The notes beneath the pieces were generated by a model that searched no databases, was not told the DNA's origin, and saw only the letters and a list, made by a program, of their open reading frames with translations. The position numbers and the translations under genes were made by a program. Shown piece by piece: positions 6,858-14,827 of a stretch of 64,000 bases of DNA. This DNA comes from Pseudomonas sp. efr-133-TYG-5. GTDB lineage: Bacteria > Pseudomonadota > Gammaproteobacteria > Pseudomonadales > Pseudomonadaceae. Location: contig NZ_JARVSM010000001.1 in NCBI RefSeq assembly GCF_030209175.1, forward strand, positions 992,001 through 1,056,000, read 5' to 3'. Position 1 is the stretch's first letter; every line of letters starts with the position of its first letter.

Positions 6858-9095
6858 TCAGTCCAGGCGTGGCACGGTAAAGCGGAACTCACTGCCCTGC
6901 CCCGGCTCGCTCTCGGCCTCGATGCGCCCGCCATGGGCCTCGACGATGCCCTGGGTGATGTACAGACCGAGACCGGTGCCGGTCGGGTTGCCTTCCTTCA
7001 CGGTCCAGTAACGGTCGAACACGTGCGGCAGGTGTTCCTTGGGAATGCCTTCGCCGCTGTCGCGCACGGTGAAGACGATGTCGTCGCCCACCGACGTCGC
7101 ATGCACGCCGACCGTGCCCAGGCGCGGGGTGAACTTGATGGCGTTGCCGACCAGGTTCGACAACACCTGGAACAGCCGCTCCGGGTCGGCATGGATGGTC
7201 AGGTCGGGATCGGCCGCGAACGAGATGCTGATGTCCTTGTCCAGCGCCAGCGGTGCCAGCAACGCCTGCGCCTCTTCGAACATCTGCCCGACGTCGAGCC
7301 GCTGCGGGGCGATGCTGTAGCGTCCGGCGTCGATTTTCGAGGTGTCGAGCAAGTCTTCCAGCAGCGTGTTCATGCGCCCGGCCGCTTGCTGCATGGTGTC
7401 GATGGCCGTGGAGATGCGTCGCGAAGTGTGCGGGCCGTCGGAGCTGAAGGCCTTCTGCATCATGCCGCAGAGCATGGAAATCACCGTCATCGGGTTGCGC
7501 AGGTCGTGGGACACCACCGCCACCAGCTCATCGCGGGCGCGCACCGCTTCCTGTTCGCGGCGCACCTGGCGCGCCAGGTCGTTTTCCAGTGCCGAGCGGC
7601 GCAGGTCGTTGGCGGCAAACAGATCGCCGTGGCTCCACTTGGTGGAGATCCCGGCCATTTCGACCTTCCAGATCTCGAACGACGTACGCGGGCGCAGGCG
7701 CAGGCCGGCGTCAGAGTTTTCCAGGTCCAGCGGTTTGCGCGGGTCGCCGCTCCAGTTGATGTTCTCCTTGACCTCCGGGCGGAACCACAGCACGCCGTTG
7801 TCCACCGGTTTCGGCAGGCTCATGGCGAGCACGCCGCTGGCCACTTGCTGATACTGCGCGGCCGGCGGGTAGACGCTGGCCAGATGATGACTGGCGAACA
7901 CCGGCTCGCCGCTTTCCTGCAGCCATTTGTGCAGGGCACGGATGTCTTCCGGCTCCGGGCAGTTGCCGTAACGGTGCAATTGCTTGTCTTCGATGATTGC
8001 AATGCCGCCGGCGTTGGTCAGCGCCATGAGGACTTGCGGCTGATTGGCCAGGCCGTCGAAGACATTCTGCGGCGAGTCGATCATCGCCTGATTGAGCAGC
8101 GCCAGCGCCTCGACTTTCTCTTCGCGCTGGCGACTGACTTCCAGCGCTTCCATCGCGCTGATCTGCAGCGACAGCACCTGGCCGATGGTCTGGCAGGCAA
8201 CGCGCAGTTCGTGCGGCACATGCAACGGCTCGCGGTTGCCGCAGCTGATCAGGCCCCAGAGCTTGTCGCCCTTGAGCAGGGAAATGCTCATCGACGACAG
8301 CACGCCCATGTTCTTCATGTACTGGCAGTGGATCGGCGACACGCTGCGCAGGGTGGCGAAGCTCAGGTCGAGCGGGGTCTGGGTATCCGGACGCAGCTTG
8401 GGCAGCAGCGGCACCGGCTCGTAGTCGGCATTGGGGATGATCCGCAGCCAGTTGGTGCGATACAACTCGCGCGCCTGCTCGGGAATGTCGGACGCCGGGA
8501 AAAACAGGCCGTTGAAGACTTCCATCGACGGGTCGGACGCTTCGGCGATGACCTGGCCGTGGCCCTCTTCTTCGAAGCGATAGATCAGCACCCGGTCGTA
8601 ACCGGTCATGGCCTGGATTTCCTTGACGCTGATGTCGTACAGCGCTTGCAGGGTCTTGGCCGCTTGCAGGCGCTGGAGCATGCGCCCCAGGTGGGTTTCG
8701 GTACCGGCGATGTTGCGCGGCTGGAAGTTTTCGACATGGATTTCCAGTTCGAGGATCAACACGCCCTGATGGCGGTGCAGCAATCCTTCGAACGCCGTGC
8801 CGTTGAGGCGAAAGTGCAGCGGTGGCGCATCGGACAGCAACGGTTGCTGCAGCGCCTGGCGCACCTCGCCGGCCTGCTCGGCGCCGAGCAACGCATCCAG
8901 CGGCTGGCCGATCATCTCGTGGGCCGGGCGCGCGAGCAGGGTTTCGACGTTGGCGCTGATCTGCACGATGGTCAGGTCGGGCTCGCTCAGGGTCAGCAGC
9001 AGGCCGTGCGGCTGGATCGCGCCAGGAAAACGGATCGGCTCGTCGGCGCAGTTGGCCAGCAATTGTTCAAACGCTTCTTTGTCTTGCGGGTTCAT
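6858..9095 (-). CDS. bphP: Bacteriophytochrome histidine kinase
   Basis: The 745-residue protein has the classical phytochrome order. An N-terminal PAS-like domain carries the chromophore cysteine Cys16 in NCADEPIRFPGAIQPHG. It is followed by a GAF domain with the PASDIP motif, a PHY domain with the tongue motif PRTSF, then HisKA (SHDLRNP, His530) and HATPase (NAIKFTP, DSGEGIP, GTGLGLY). It should bind biliverdin IXalpha made by the product of the upstream bphO and signal red/far-red light by phosphotransfer. The start follows a perfect AGGAGGT, and its ATG overlaps the bphO stop. No cognate response regulator is adjacent. Confidence 0.95.
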   Translation of the reverse strand: MNPQDKEAFEQLLANCADEPIRFPGAIQPHGLLLTLSEPDLTIVQISANVETLLARPAHEMIGQPLDALLGAEQAGEVRQALQQPLLSDAPPLHFRLNGTAFEGLLHRHQGVLILELEIHVENFQPRNIAGTETHLGRMLQRLQAAKTLQALYDISVKEIQAMTGYDRVLIYRFEEEGHGQVIAEASDPSMEVFNGLFFPASDIPEQARELYRTNWLRIIPNADYEPVPLLPKLRPDTQTPLDLSFATLRSVSPIHCQYMKNMGVLSSMSISLLKGDKLWGLISCGNREPLHVPHELRVACQTIGQVLSLQISAMEALEVSRQREEKVEALALLNQAMIDSPQNVFDGLANQPQVLMALTNAGGIAIIEDKQLHRYGNCPEPEDIRALHKWLQESGEPVFASHHLASVYPPAAQYQQVASGVLAMSLPKPVDNGVLWFRPEVKENINWSGDPRKPLDLENSDAGLRLRPRTSFEIWKVEMAGISTKWSHGDLFAANDLRRSALENDLARQVRREQEAVRARDELVAVVSHDLRNPMTVISMLCGMMQKAFSSDGPHTSRRISTAIDTMQQAAGRMNTLLEDLLDTSKIDAGRYSIAPQRLDVGQMFEEAQALLAPLALDKDISISFAADPDLTIHADPERLFQVLSNLVGNAIKFTPRLGTVGVHATSVGDDIVFTVRDSGEGIPKEHLPHVFDRYWTVKEGNPTGTGLGLYITQGIVEAHGGRIEAESEPGQGSEFRFTVPRLD

Positions 9096-9694
9096 AGCAG
9101 AACCTCCTGGCTTTCGAGCCAGCGCTCGAAACAGCTGAAAGTGGAGTAGGCTGCCGCGACCACGGCGGCGCGTTCGGCGGCGGTCAGCGGGCGGCTGCCC
9201 AGGTATTCGATGAAGTCGCGCCAGCGGCGGCCGGTGGCGGCGCCGTAGACGTCGAGAAATGCCGCGCCGTTGCCGGCGTCCAGGCCCAGCCGCGCGGCGA
9301 TCTCGCGGCGCAGGATCTGCCCGCCCAGCGTCGCGCCTTCGAGCACATACAACACGCCCAGGCACGCGGCGGCAGAGTCGATCAGCGGCAGCTGCGGGCA
9401 CATCGGGATGGCAGTGGACACGCCCAACGCCTGCAGATCGCCACGCAGGGTGGCAGCCTTCAGGCGCGGCGTCAGGTCGAAGTCGCCAGGCAGCGCCTGA
9501 CTGTCCTGCAACGCCTGCTCCAGCGGCAGATAAAAGCCGTAATAAGCCCGTATCAGCCGCTCGAAAGCGCGCAAATCAAGAGAATCGGAAAAAAAGGGAA
9601 GGCGTTTTTCCAGTGCGATGTGCAGTTCGGCGGTGCCGGAGCGCAGATCTTGCAGCACCGGTGGCACATAAACCTCACGGGCCTTTGCTTGCAT
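9092..9694 (-). CDS. bphO: Biliverdin-producing heme oxygenase
   Basis: The 200-residue protein is of usual length for bacterial heme oxygenase. The proximal heme ligand is probably the His in RSGTAELHIALEKRL (about residue 25), and the distal glycine-rich helix is CLGVLYVLEGATLGGQI. It cleaves heme to biliverdin, iron and CO and thereby supplies the chromophore of BphP. Its stop codon overlaps the bphP start by four bases (ATGA), so the two are translationally coupled and presumably always made together. Confidence 0.95.
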   Translation of the reverse strand: MQAKAREVYVPPVLQDLRSGTAELHIALEKRLPFFSDSLDLRAFERLIRAYYGFYLPLEQALQDSQALPGDFDLTPRLKAATLRGDLQALGVSTAIPMCPQLPLIDSAAACLGVLYVLEGATLGGQILRREIAARLGLDAGNGAAFLDVYGAATGRRWRDFIEYLGSRPLTAAERAAVVAAAYSTFSCFERWLESQEVLL

Positions 9695-9903
9695 CTATGT
9701 CGCTCGTACAGTGGGCCGCCTGCGGCCATGGGGGGTGAAAAAACGTGGCGTGAATCTAACACGACATGGCGTTTTTTCTGACTGTAAAGGTGGTTTTTTC
9801 TGACCAAACACAGTCTTTGTGTCCGTTTTCGAGTTAGCAAAGTGCCATAAAGTTCGAAAACGCCGATCAACGCGCATTGGTCGATGCCGCTGTTTGCGCC
9901 CGG

Positions 9904-9940
9904 CTGTACCACGACACTCGCGCCTGACTGTACGGTACAG
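9904..9940. promoter_or_regulatory. CTGTAC operator-like repeats upstream of a LysE gene
   Basis: A perfect 13-bp palindrome CTGTAC-G-GTACAG lies at 9928-9940 and a further CTGTACC at 9904-9910 in direct orientation, 24 bases apart start to start. CTGTAC half sites are common for MocR-type GntR regulators that control amino acid exporters, so this is a plausible operator for the exporter gene at 9991. No regulator gene is adjacent. Confidence 0.45.
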
Positions 9941-9990
9941 CGGGCCCTGCGCCGTGATAAAAAACCGCTGTCACCACCGGAGCCCGCACC

Positions 9991-10611
9991 ATGGATCTCG
10001 CCACCCTCGCCCTTTTCCTCCCGGCCTGTTTCGCCCTGAACATGGCGCCGGGGCCGAACAACCTGCTGTCGGTCAGCAACGCCACCCGCTACGGCTATCG
10101 TCGCGCCTGCATGGCCGGGATCGGTCGTTTGCTGGCGTTCGCCGGGATGATCGCCCTCGCGGCGGCGGGGCTGGCGGTGGTGCTGCAAACGTCCGAACTG
10201 TTGTTCTATGCGATCAAGATTGTTGGTGCGGGGTATCTGCTGTATCTGGCGTGGCAGCTGTGGCGGGCCAATCCTGCCGCCGAAGGCGCCGTTGCAGCAC
10301 CGGCAAACGGGCTTCTGGCCCTGGCGCGTCAGGAGTTTTTAGTAGCCGCAGGCAATCCCAAGGCAATCCTGATCTTCACCGCGTTCCTGCCGCAATTCAT
10401 CGATCCGGGCCGCGCCATGGGCCCGCAGTTCGCGGTGCTGGGGGTGTTGTTCCTGCTGCTGGAATGGATCGCCATCAGCGCCTACGCCTGGATGGGCCTG
10501 CACATGCGCCGCTGGTTCGCCGAGCCGCGCGGCAAGCGTCTCTTCAACCGCTGCTGCGCGGGGCTGCTGGCGGCGGCGGCTTCGGTGTTGCTGATGGCGA
10601 AGCGGGCCTGA
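9991..10611 (+). CDS. LysE/RhtB family translocator
   Basis: The protein of 206 residues begins MDLATLALFLPACFALNMAPGPNNLLSVSNATRYG with the canonical 'APGPNNL' motif, and has VAAGNPKAILIFTAFLPQFI in the middle, as in RhtB proteins. About six membrane segments are evident. It is predicted to export an amino acid or homoserine-lactone-like metabolite. The candidate operator at 9904-9940 lies 51 bases before the start. It is only distantly similar to the LysE protein at 5363-5950, so it is not a recent duplicate. Confidence 0.88.
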   Translation: MDLATLALFLPACFALNMAPGPNNLLSVSNATRYGYRRACMAGIGRLLAFAGMIALAAAGLAVVLQTSELLFYAIKIVGAGYLLYLAWQLWRANPAAEGAVAAPANGLLALARQEFLVAAGNPKAILIFTAFLPQFIDPGRAMGPQFAVLGVLFLLLEWIAISAYAWMGLHMRRWFAEPRGKRLFNRCCAGLLAAAASVLLMAKRA

Positions 10612-10614
10612 GCG

Positions 10615-11028
10615 TCAAGCGGCGGACGGGCCCTTGAGCTCGACCTGGTTGCCGTCCGGATCGAAGCAGTACAGCGACAGGCCGTACCCCTCGGCACCGA
10701 AACGGCTGGCGGCTTTGTCCACGGCCAGGCCGCAGGACTGCAGATGACTGAGCAGCGCCGCTTCGTCGAACGGCTCGATGCGCAGGCAGAAGTGATCGAC
10801 GTTGCGCCGCTCGGTCCCGGCCGCCCCGCCGCCCTTGCGGCCGAGCTCGCCTTGCAGATCGACCAGGTCGATCATGGACGTACCGGCACGCAGGTGCACC
10901 AGGCCGAGCTTTTCATTGCGCCTGACCACCTCGGCGCCGAACACCCGCTGATAGAAGTCGATGCTGCGCTGCATGTCGGCGACGCGCAGGACGATGTGAT
11001 CGATGTGCTGGATGATGAAGGGATGCAT
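10615..11028 (-). CDS. VOC family (glyoxalase/bleomycin-resistance-like) protein
   Basis: The 137-residue protein MHPFIIQHIDHIVLRVADMQRSIDFYQ has the first-module His, a second module with NVDHFCLRIEPFD, and closes with GLSLYCFDPDGNQVELKG, which carries the metal-binding Glu of the VOC fold. It therefore has a complete set of VOC metal ligands, unlike many PhnB-like proteins. I chose the ATG at 11028 because GAGGA lies about nine bases upstream and the preceding in-frame residues look non-coding. It runs convergent with the LysE gene and divergent from ada. Confidence 0.85.
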   Translation of the reverse strand: MHPFIIQHIDHIVLRVADMQRSIDFYQRVFGAEVVRRNEKLGLVHLRAGTSMIDLVDLQGELGRKGGGAAGTERRNVDHFCLRIEPFDEAALLSHLQSCGLAVDKAASRFGAEGYGLSLYCFDPDGNQVELKGPSAA

Positions 11029-11135
11029 GCTGTGAGTTCCTCGACGAGCGACCCACTGATTGTGCTGCAGAATCACAAAAATTCACTGTCGATTTTTCGG
11101 TGGAGCCATCGAAAAGCTGGATTTACTCTCAGCCC

Positions 11136-12218
11136 ATGAATATACATACCGCTGTCCTGCCGCCCCACGCCGAAATGGTTCGCGCCATGCTCGAACGCGA
11201 CACCGCCTACGAAGGCGTGTTCTTCACGGCCGTGAAAACCACCGGGATCTTCTGCCGCCCCAGCTGCACGGCGCGCAAACCGAAACCGGAGAACGTCGAG
11301 TTCTTCGCCCACGCCGACGACTGCCTGTCGGCGGGTTACCGCGCCTGCCTGCGCTGCAAACCGCTGGACGCCGCCGCCATCGCCCCGGACTGGGTGCAGC
11401 GCCTGCTCAACGCGGTGGACGCTGAACCGGAGACGCGCTGGAGCGATGCGCAACTGCTCGCCCAGGGCATCGAACCGCTGAAACTGCGGCGCTGGTTCAA
11501 GCAGCATTTCGGCATGACCTTCCATGCGTGGCTGCGCACCCGTCGGCTCGGCATGGCCCTGGGCGGGATCAGGCAAGGCACGTCCATCGACCATGCGGCA
11601 TTCGATTCCGGCTATGAGTCCCTCAGCGGTTTTCGCGATGCCTTCCAGAAGTCGTTCCACATCACCCCCGGGCGCGCGGCGGCCAGCGAGCCGCTGCTGT
11701 TCACCCGCCTGACGACGCCGCTGGGGCCGATGATCGCCATGGCGGAACGGCGGGGCCTGGTCCTGCTGGAGTTCCTTGACCGGCCGGCGCTGACCCGCGA
11801 GGTCGAAGCATTGCAAAACCGCCATGGCTACGTGGTCGCGCCGGGGCATAACCTTCACTTGCAGCAGATCGAACAGCAACTGGCGCTGTACTTCGCCGGC
11901 AAACTCAGCGAGTTCACGGTGGCGTTGCACTTGCCCGGCAGCGAGTTCGCCCGTCAGGTGTGGGGCGAACTGCAGCGGATTCCCTATGGCCAGACCAGCA
12001 CCTACGGCAGCATCGCCGCACGGCTGGGCAAACCCGGCGCCAGCCGAGCGGTGGGCCTGGCCAACGGGCACAATCGCCTGTCGATCGTGGTGCCGTGTCA
12101 TCGGGTGATTGGCGCGGACGGCTCGCTGACCGGCTATGGTGGTGGGCAGCCGCGCAAGGCGTTTCTGCTGCGCCTGGAAAATGCCGCCGTGCAACTCACG
12201 CAACCACTGGCTTTCTGA
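11136..12218 (+). CDS. ada: Bifunctional DNA repair methyltransferase/transcriptional activator Ada
   Basis: The protein has 360 residues and the full Ada architecture. The N-terminal zinc domain has Cys40, Cys44, Cys71 and Cys74 (FCRPSC and CLRC), the same spacing as the zinc and methyl-acceptor cysteines of E. coli Ada. An AraC-type helix-turn-helix follows (about 90-180), and the C-terminal O6-methylguanine methyltransferase carries PCHRVIG with acceptor Cys321. It repairs methylphosphotriesters and O6-methylguanine and, once methylated on the N-terminal domain, activates its regulon. Two genes follow closely on the same strand, ending with an alkA-like gene, so an Ada-controlled operon is likely. 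Confidence 0.95.
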   Translation: MNIHTAVLPPHAEMVRAMLERDTAYEGVFFTAVKTTGIFCRPSCTARKPKPENVEFFAHADDCLSAGYRACLRCKPLDAAAIAPDWVQRLLNAVDAEPETRWSDAQLLAQGIEPLKLRRWFKQHFGMTFHAWLRTRRLGMALGGIRQGTSIDHAAFDSGYESLSGFRDAFQKSFHITPGRAAASEPLLFTRLTTPLGPMIAMAERRGLVLLEFLDRPALTREVEALQNRHGYVVAPGHNLHLQQIEQQLALYFAGKLSEFTVALHLPGSEFARQVWGELQRIPYGQTSTYGSIAARLGKPGASRAVGLANGHNRLSIVVPCHRVIGADGSLTGYGGGQPRKAFLLRLENAAVQLTQPLAF

Positions 12219-12240
12219 GCCACCACCAGAAGGGATCTCG

Positions 12241-13038
12241 ATGAGCACGCTCGATACTCGCTTTCACCAGTTGCACCAGCAGGACTTGCTGATCCTGACC
12301 AACGTCGCCGACGCCACCGGTGCGCGACTGGTCGAACAGCTGGGCGGCACCGCCGTCGCCACCAGCAGCGCCGCCGTGGCCTGGGCCCACGGCTACCCTG
12401 ACGGCAACACCCTGCCCCTCGAACGGTTGATCAGCAGCGTGGAAGCCATCGCCCGAGTGATCCAGGTGCCGCTGAGCGTGGACATCGAGGCCGGTTATTC
12501 CGATGACCTCGGGCGGGTCGCCGAGGTCGTCGACGCGGTGATCGCGGCCGGTGCGGTGGGGATCAACATCGAGGACGGCAGCGGCACTGCGCAGCTGCTG
12601 GTGCGCAAGATCGAAGTGGCCCGGCAGGTTGCCGCCAGGCGCAATGTGCAGCTGTTCATCAATGCGCGCACCGACGTTTACCTGAAAAGCCTGGTGCCGG
12701 CCGAGGATCGCGTCGCCGAAACCCTGCACCGCGCCCGCCTGTATCAAGCCGCCGGCGCCGATGGTCTGTTCGCCGCCGGGGTGAGCGCCGCCTACGAAAT
12801 CGAAGCGATCTGCAAAGGCACGTCGCTGCCGGTCAACGTCCTCGGTGTCGCCGGCCTGCCCTCGCCGGCCGAGCTGCAAGCCCTGGGCGTGCGCCGCTTG
12901 AGCGCCGGCTCCGGGATCGCCGAATGTCTCTACGGCGCGATGGCGTCGCTGGTGAAAAGCTTCCTCGCCAGTGGCCGGCTCGATAGCCGCGAGTGGCAGG
13001 CGCTGAGCTATGCCGACGTCAACGGCTTGCTCAAGTAA
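12241..13038 (+). CDS. Isocitrate lyase/PEP mutase superfamily protein
   Basis: The 265-residue (beta/alpha)8 protein has the superfamily's metal site strands VDIEAGYSDD, INIEDGSG and INARTDVYL. It lacks the KKCGH-type catalytic loop of isocitrate and 2-methylisocitrate lyases; the corresponding stretch is GSGTAQLLVRKIEVAR. It is therefore more like the oxaloacetate decarboxylase/phosphonopyruvate hydrolase-like members. It lies 22 bases after ada and two bases before alkA, so it is probably co-transcribed with both. How a keto-acid-type lyase would serve alkylation repair is not known. Confidence 0.85.
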   Translation: MSTLDTRFHQLHQQDLLILTNVADATGARLVEQLGGTAVATSSAAVAWAHGYPDGNTLPLERLISSVEAIARVIQVPLSVDIEAGYSDDLGRVAEVVDAVIAAGAVGINIEDGSGTAQLLVRKIEVARQVAARRNVQLFINARTDVYLKSLVPAEDRVAETLHRARLYQAAGADGLFAAGVSAAYEIEAICKGTSLPVNVLGVAGLPSPAELQALGVRRLSAGSGIAECLYGAMASLVKSFLASGRLDSREWQALSYADVNGLLK

Positions 13039-13040
13039 CC

Positions 13041-13661
13041 ATGCCCGATCGCTATCAGGCGGCGAGCGCGTTTCTCGCCGCGGTCGATGCCGACTGGCAA
13101 CGCCACATCGCCGCGGTCGGCCCGTGCCTGCATCGGCCGCACCCGACGCGCGATCCTTACGAATCGCTGGTGCGGGCGATTGCCTATCAGCAGCTGCACG
13201 CCAGGGCGGGCGATGCGATTGTCGGGCGCCTGGTGGGGTTGTTTGCCGGGCAGACGTTCCCGCGTCCCGAGCAGCTCCTGGCGACGCCGTTTGAACAACT
13301 GCGCGGTTGCGGGTTTTCCGCGGGCAAGATCGCCACGATCCAGGGCATTGCCCAGGCGACCCTGGACGGCGTGGTGCCGGATTACGCCACGGCGCTGGCG
13401 CTGGCTGACGAGGCGTTGATCGAGCGTCTGGTCAGCCTGCGCGGCGTCGGGCGCTGGACGGTCGAAATGTTGCTGATCTACAGCCTGGAACGCCCGGACA
13501 TCCTGCCCGCCGATGATTTCGGTGTGCGCGAGGGTTATCGGCGCTTGAAGGGGCTGGACGTGCAGCCGACGCGCAAGCAGATGATTGAGCTTGGGTTGGC
13601 CTGGCGTCCGTTTCGGACGGTGGCGGCGTGGTATCTGTGGCGGGTGCCGAAGAACCCCTGA
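13041..13661 (+). CDS. alkA: DNA-3-methyladenine glycosylase 2 (AlkA family)
   Basis: The 206-residue protein is an HhH-GPD base-excision glycosylase. The helix-hairpin-helix is LVSLRGVGRWTVEML, and the catalytic aspartate lies in ILPADDFGVREG (Asp158/Asp159). It lacks the N-terminal TBP-like domain of the 282-residue E. coli AlkA, as do many Pseudomonas members. It removes alkylated purines such as 3-methyladenine. The ATG lies two bases after the stop of the preceding gene, which itself follows ada, making a coherent alkylation-repair operon. Confidence 0.92.
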   Translation: MPDRYQAASAFLAAVDADWQRHIAAVGPCLHRPHPTRDPYESLVRAIAYQQLHARAGDAIVGRLVGLFAGQTFPRPEQLLATPFEQLRGCGFSAGKIATIQGIAQATLDGVVPDYATALALADEALIERLVSLRGVGRWTVEMLLIYSLERPDILPADDFGVREGYRRLKGLDVQPTRKQMIELGLAWRPFRTVAAWYLWRVPKNP

Positions 13662-13680
13662 GCGGCACGCCGCCCGCTTG

Positions 13681-13703
13681 GCCCTCTCCGAGCGGGAGAG
13701 GGC
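13681..13703. repeat. Short dispersed palindrome, CCCTCTCC/GGAGAGGG type
   Basis: GCCCTCTCC and GGAGAGGGC flank a short spacer centred near 13692. This hairpin class is frequent between convergent genes in pseudomonads. It sits between the convergent alkA and the binding-protein gene and could slow transcription, but there is no T-tract. Confidence 0.5.
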
Positions 13704-13727
13704 ACCGAGCCCGATGAAGGGTGTTTT

Positions 13728-14825
13728 TCAGAGACCGGACTTCAACTTGCTGAACGCCCGAATCAACGCCCGGTTGAACGCCTTGCCATTGTCATTCTTG
13801 CTGTACAGCGAAGCCCTCACCGCCTCGGGCGGATACGTCCCCGGGTCATTGCGAATCGCCGGATCGATCAGCGCATCCGCTGCCGTGATCGCATTGGCGT
13901 AGTGAATGGTGTCGGTGATCGGCGCGATCACCTGCGGGGTCATCAGGTAATCCATCAGCGCCAGCCCCGCCTGCGGGTGCGGTGCGTCCTTGGGAATGAC
14001 CATGGCGTCGAACCAGATCAGCGTGCCCTCCTTCGGAATCCGGTAGGTGAGCTTGAACGGTTTGCCGGCCGCCTCGGCCTGGCCCGCCGCAATGGCGACG
14101 TTGCCGTTCCACGACATCGCCACGCATGTGTTGCCATTGGCCAGGTCGCTGATGTTCAGGTCGTTGTCGAAATAGCGGATGTACGGGCGGATCTTCGCCA
14201 GCTGCTGCTCGGCGAGCTTGAGGTCGTCGAGGCTCTGGCGGTTGATGTCCAGGCCCATGTACTTCATGACGGCGGCGAACACTTCATTCGGATCGTTGAG
14301 CAGACTCACCCCGCAATCGGCAAATTTCGCCACCACCGCCGGGTCGAACAGCATCGCCCAGCTGTCGCGCGGCGCGTCCGGCAGACGCTGCCTGATCGCC
14401 TCCTCCTGATAACCGACGCCCGTGGTGCCCCAGGCATAGATCCCGGCGTAGCGATTACCCGGATCGAACACCGCCATGTGCTCGCGGAATTCCTCGCCAA
14501 CCCCGGCAAAGTGCGGAATCTGTTGCTTGTTCAGCGGCTGGATCGCGCCGCTCTCGATGGCCCGCGACAAATGCTGGCCAGCGGTCAGCACCAGGTCGTA
14601 GCCGCTGCGCCCGGTAAGCAGTTTGGTCTCTACGGTTTCCAGCGAATCGAAATGATCGGCGACCACATGAATGCCGGTCTGCGCCTCGAAATTCTTCAGG
14701 GTATCCGGGGCCAGGTACTCGCCCCAGATATACAGATTGACCACCGGCCTGGCGGTTTCGGCCGCCTGCACACACAGGGGTGCAAGCACCAGCAGTAACG
14801 CTTTACTCAGTTTGTGCAGGCGCAT
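13728..14825 (-). CDS. Periplasmic polyamine-type solute-binding protein (PotF/SpuD-like)
   Basis: The precursor has 365 residues with a signal peptide MRLHKLSKALLLVLAPLCVQA. The mature part begins with VVNLYIWGEYLAPDTLKNFEAQTGI, the hallmark opening of PotD/PotF-type polyamine-binding proteins, and contains GYDLVLTAGQHL and IRYFDND. It would deliver putrescine, agmatine or another polyamine to an ABC importer. No permease or ATPase gene is near, so it is an orphan that must use a distant transporter or act in sensing. It follows the agmatine deiminase gene by two bases, implying co-transcription. Confidence 0.88.
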   Translation of the reverse strand: MRLHKLSKALLLVLAPLCVQAAETARPVVNLYIWGEYLAPDTLKNFEAQTGIHVVADHFDSLETVETKLLTGRSGYDLVLTAGQHLSRAIESGAIQPLNKQQIPHFAGVGEEFREHMAVFDPGNRYAGIYAWGTTGVGYQEEAIRQRLPDAPRDSWAMLFDPAVVAKFADCGVSLLNDPNEVFAAVMKYMGLDINRQSLDDLKLAEQQLAKIRPYIRYFDNDLNISDLANGNTCVAMSWNGNVAIAAGQAEAAGKPFKLTYRIPKEGTLIWFDAMVIPKDAPHPQAGLALMDYLMTPQVIAPITDTIHYANAITAADALIDPAIRNDPGTYPPEAVRASLYSKNDNGKAFNRALIRAFSKLKSGL

Positions 14826-14827
14826 GC

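Noticed and set aside
6933..9149. A long open frame antisense to bphP
   Set aside because: The product is rich in Arg, His and Gln with no domain, as expected for a GC-rich shadow; the BphP frame has every catalytic motif.
13681..13703. Rho-independent terminator after alkA
   Set aside because: The hairpin has no following T-tract and matches a common dispersed palindrome instead.
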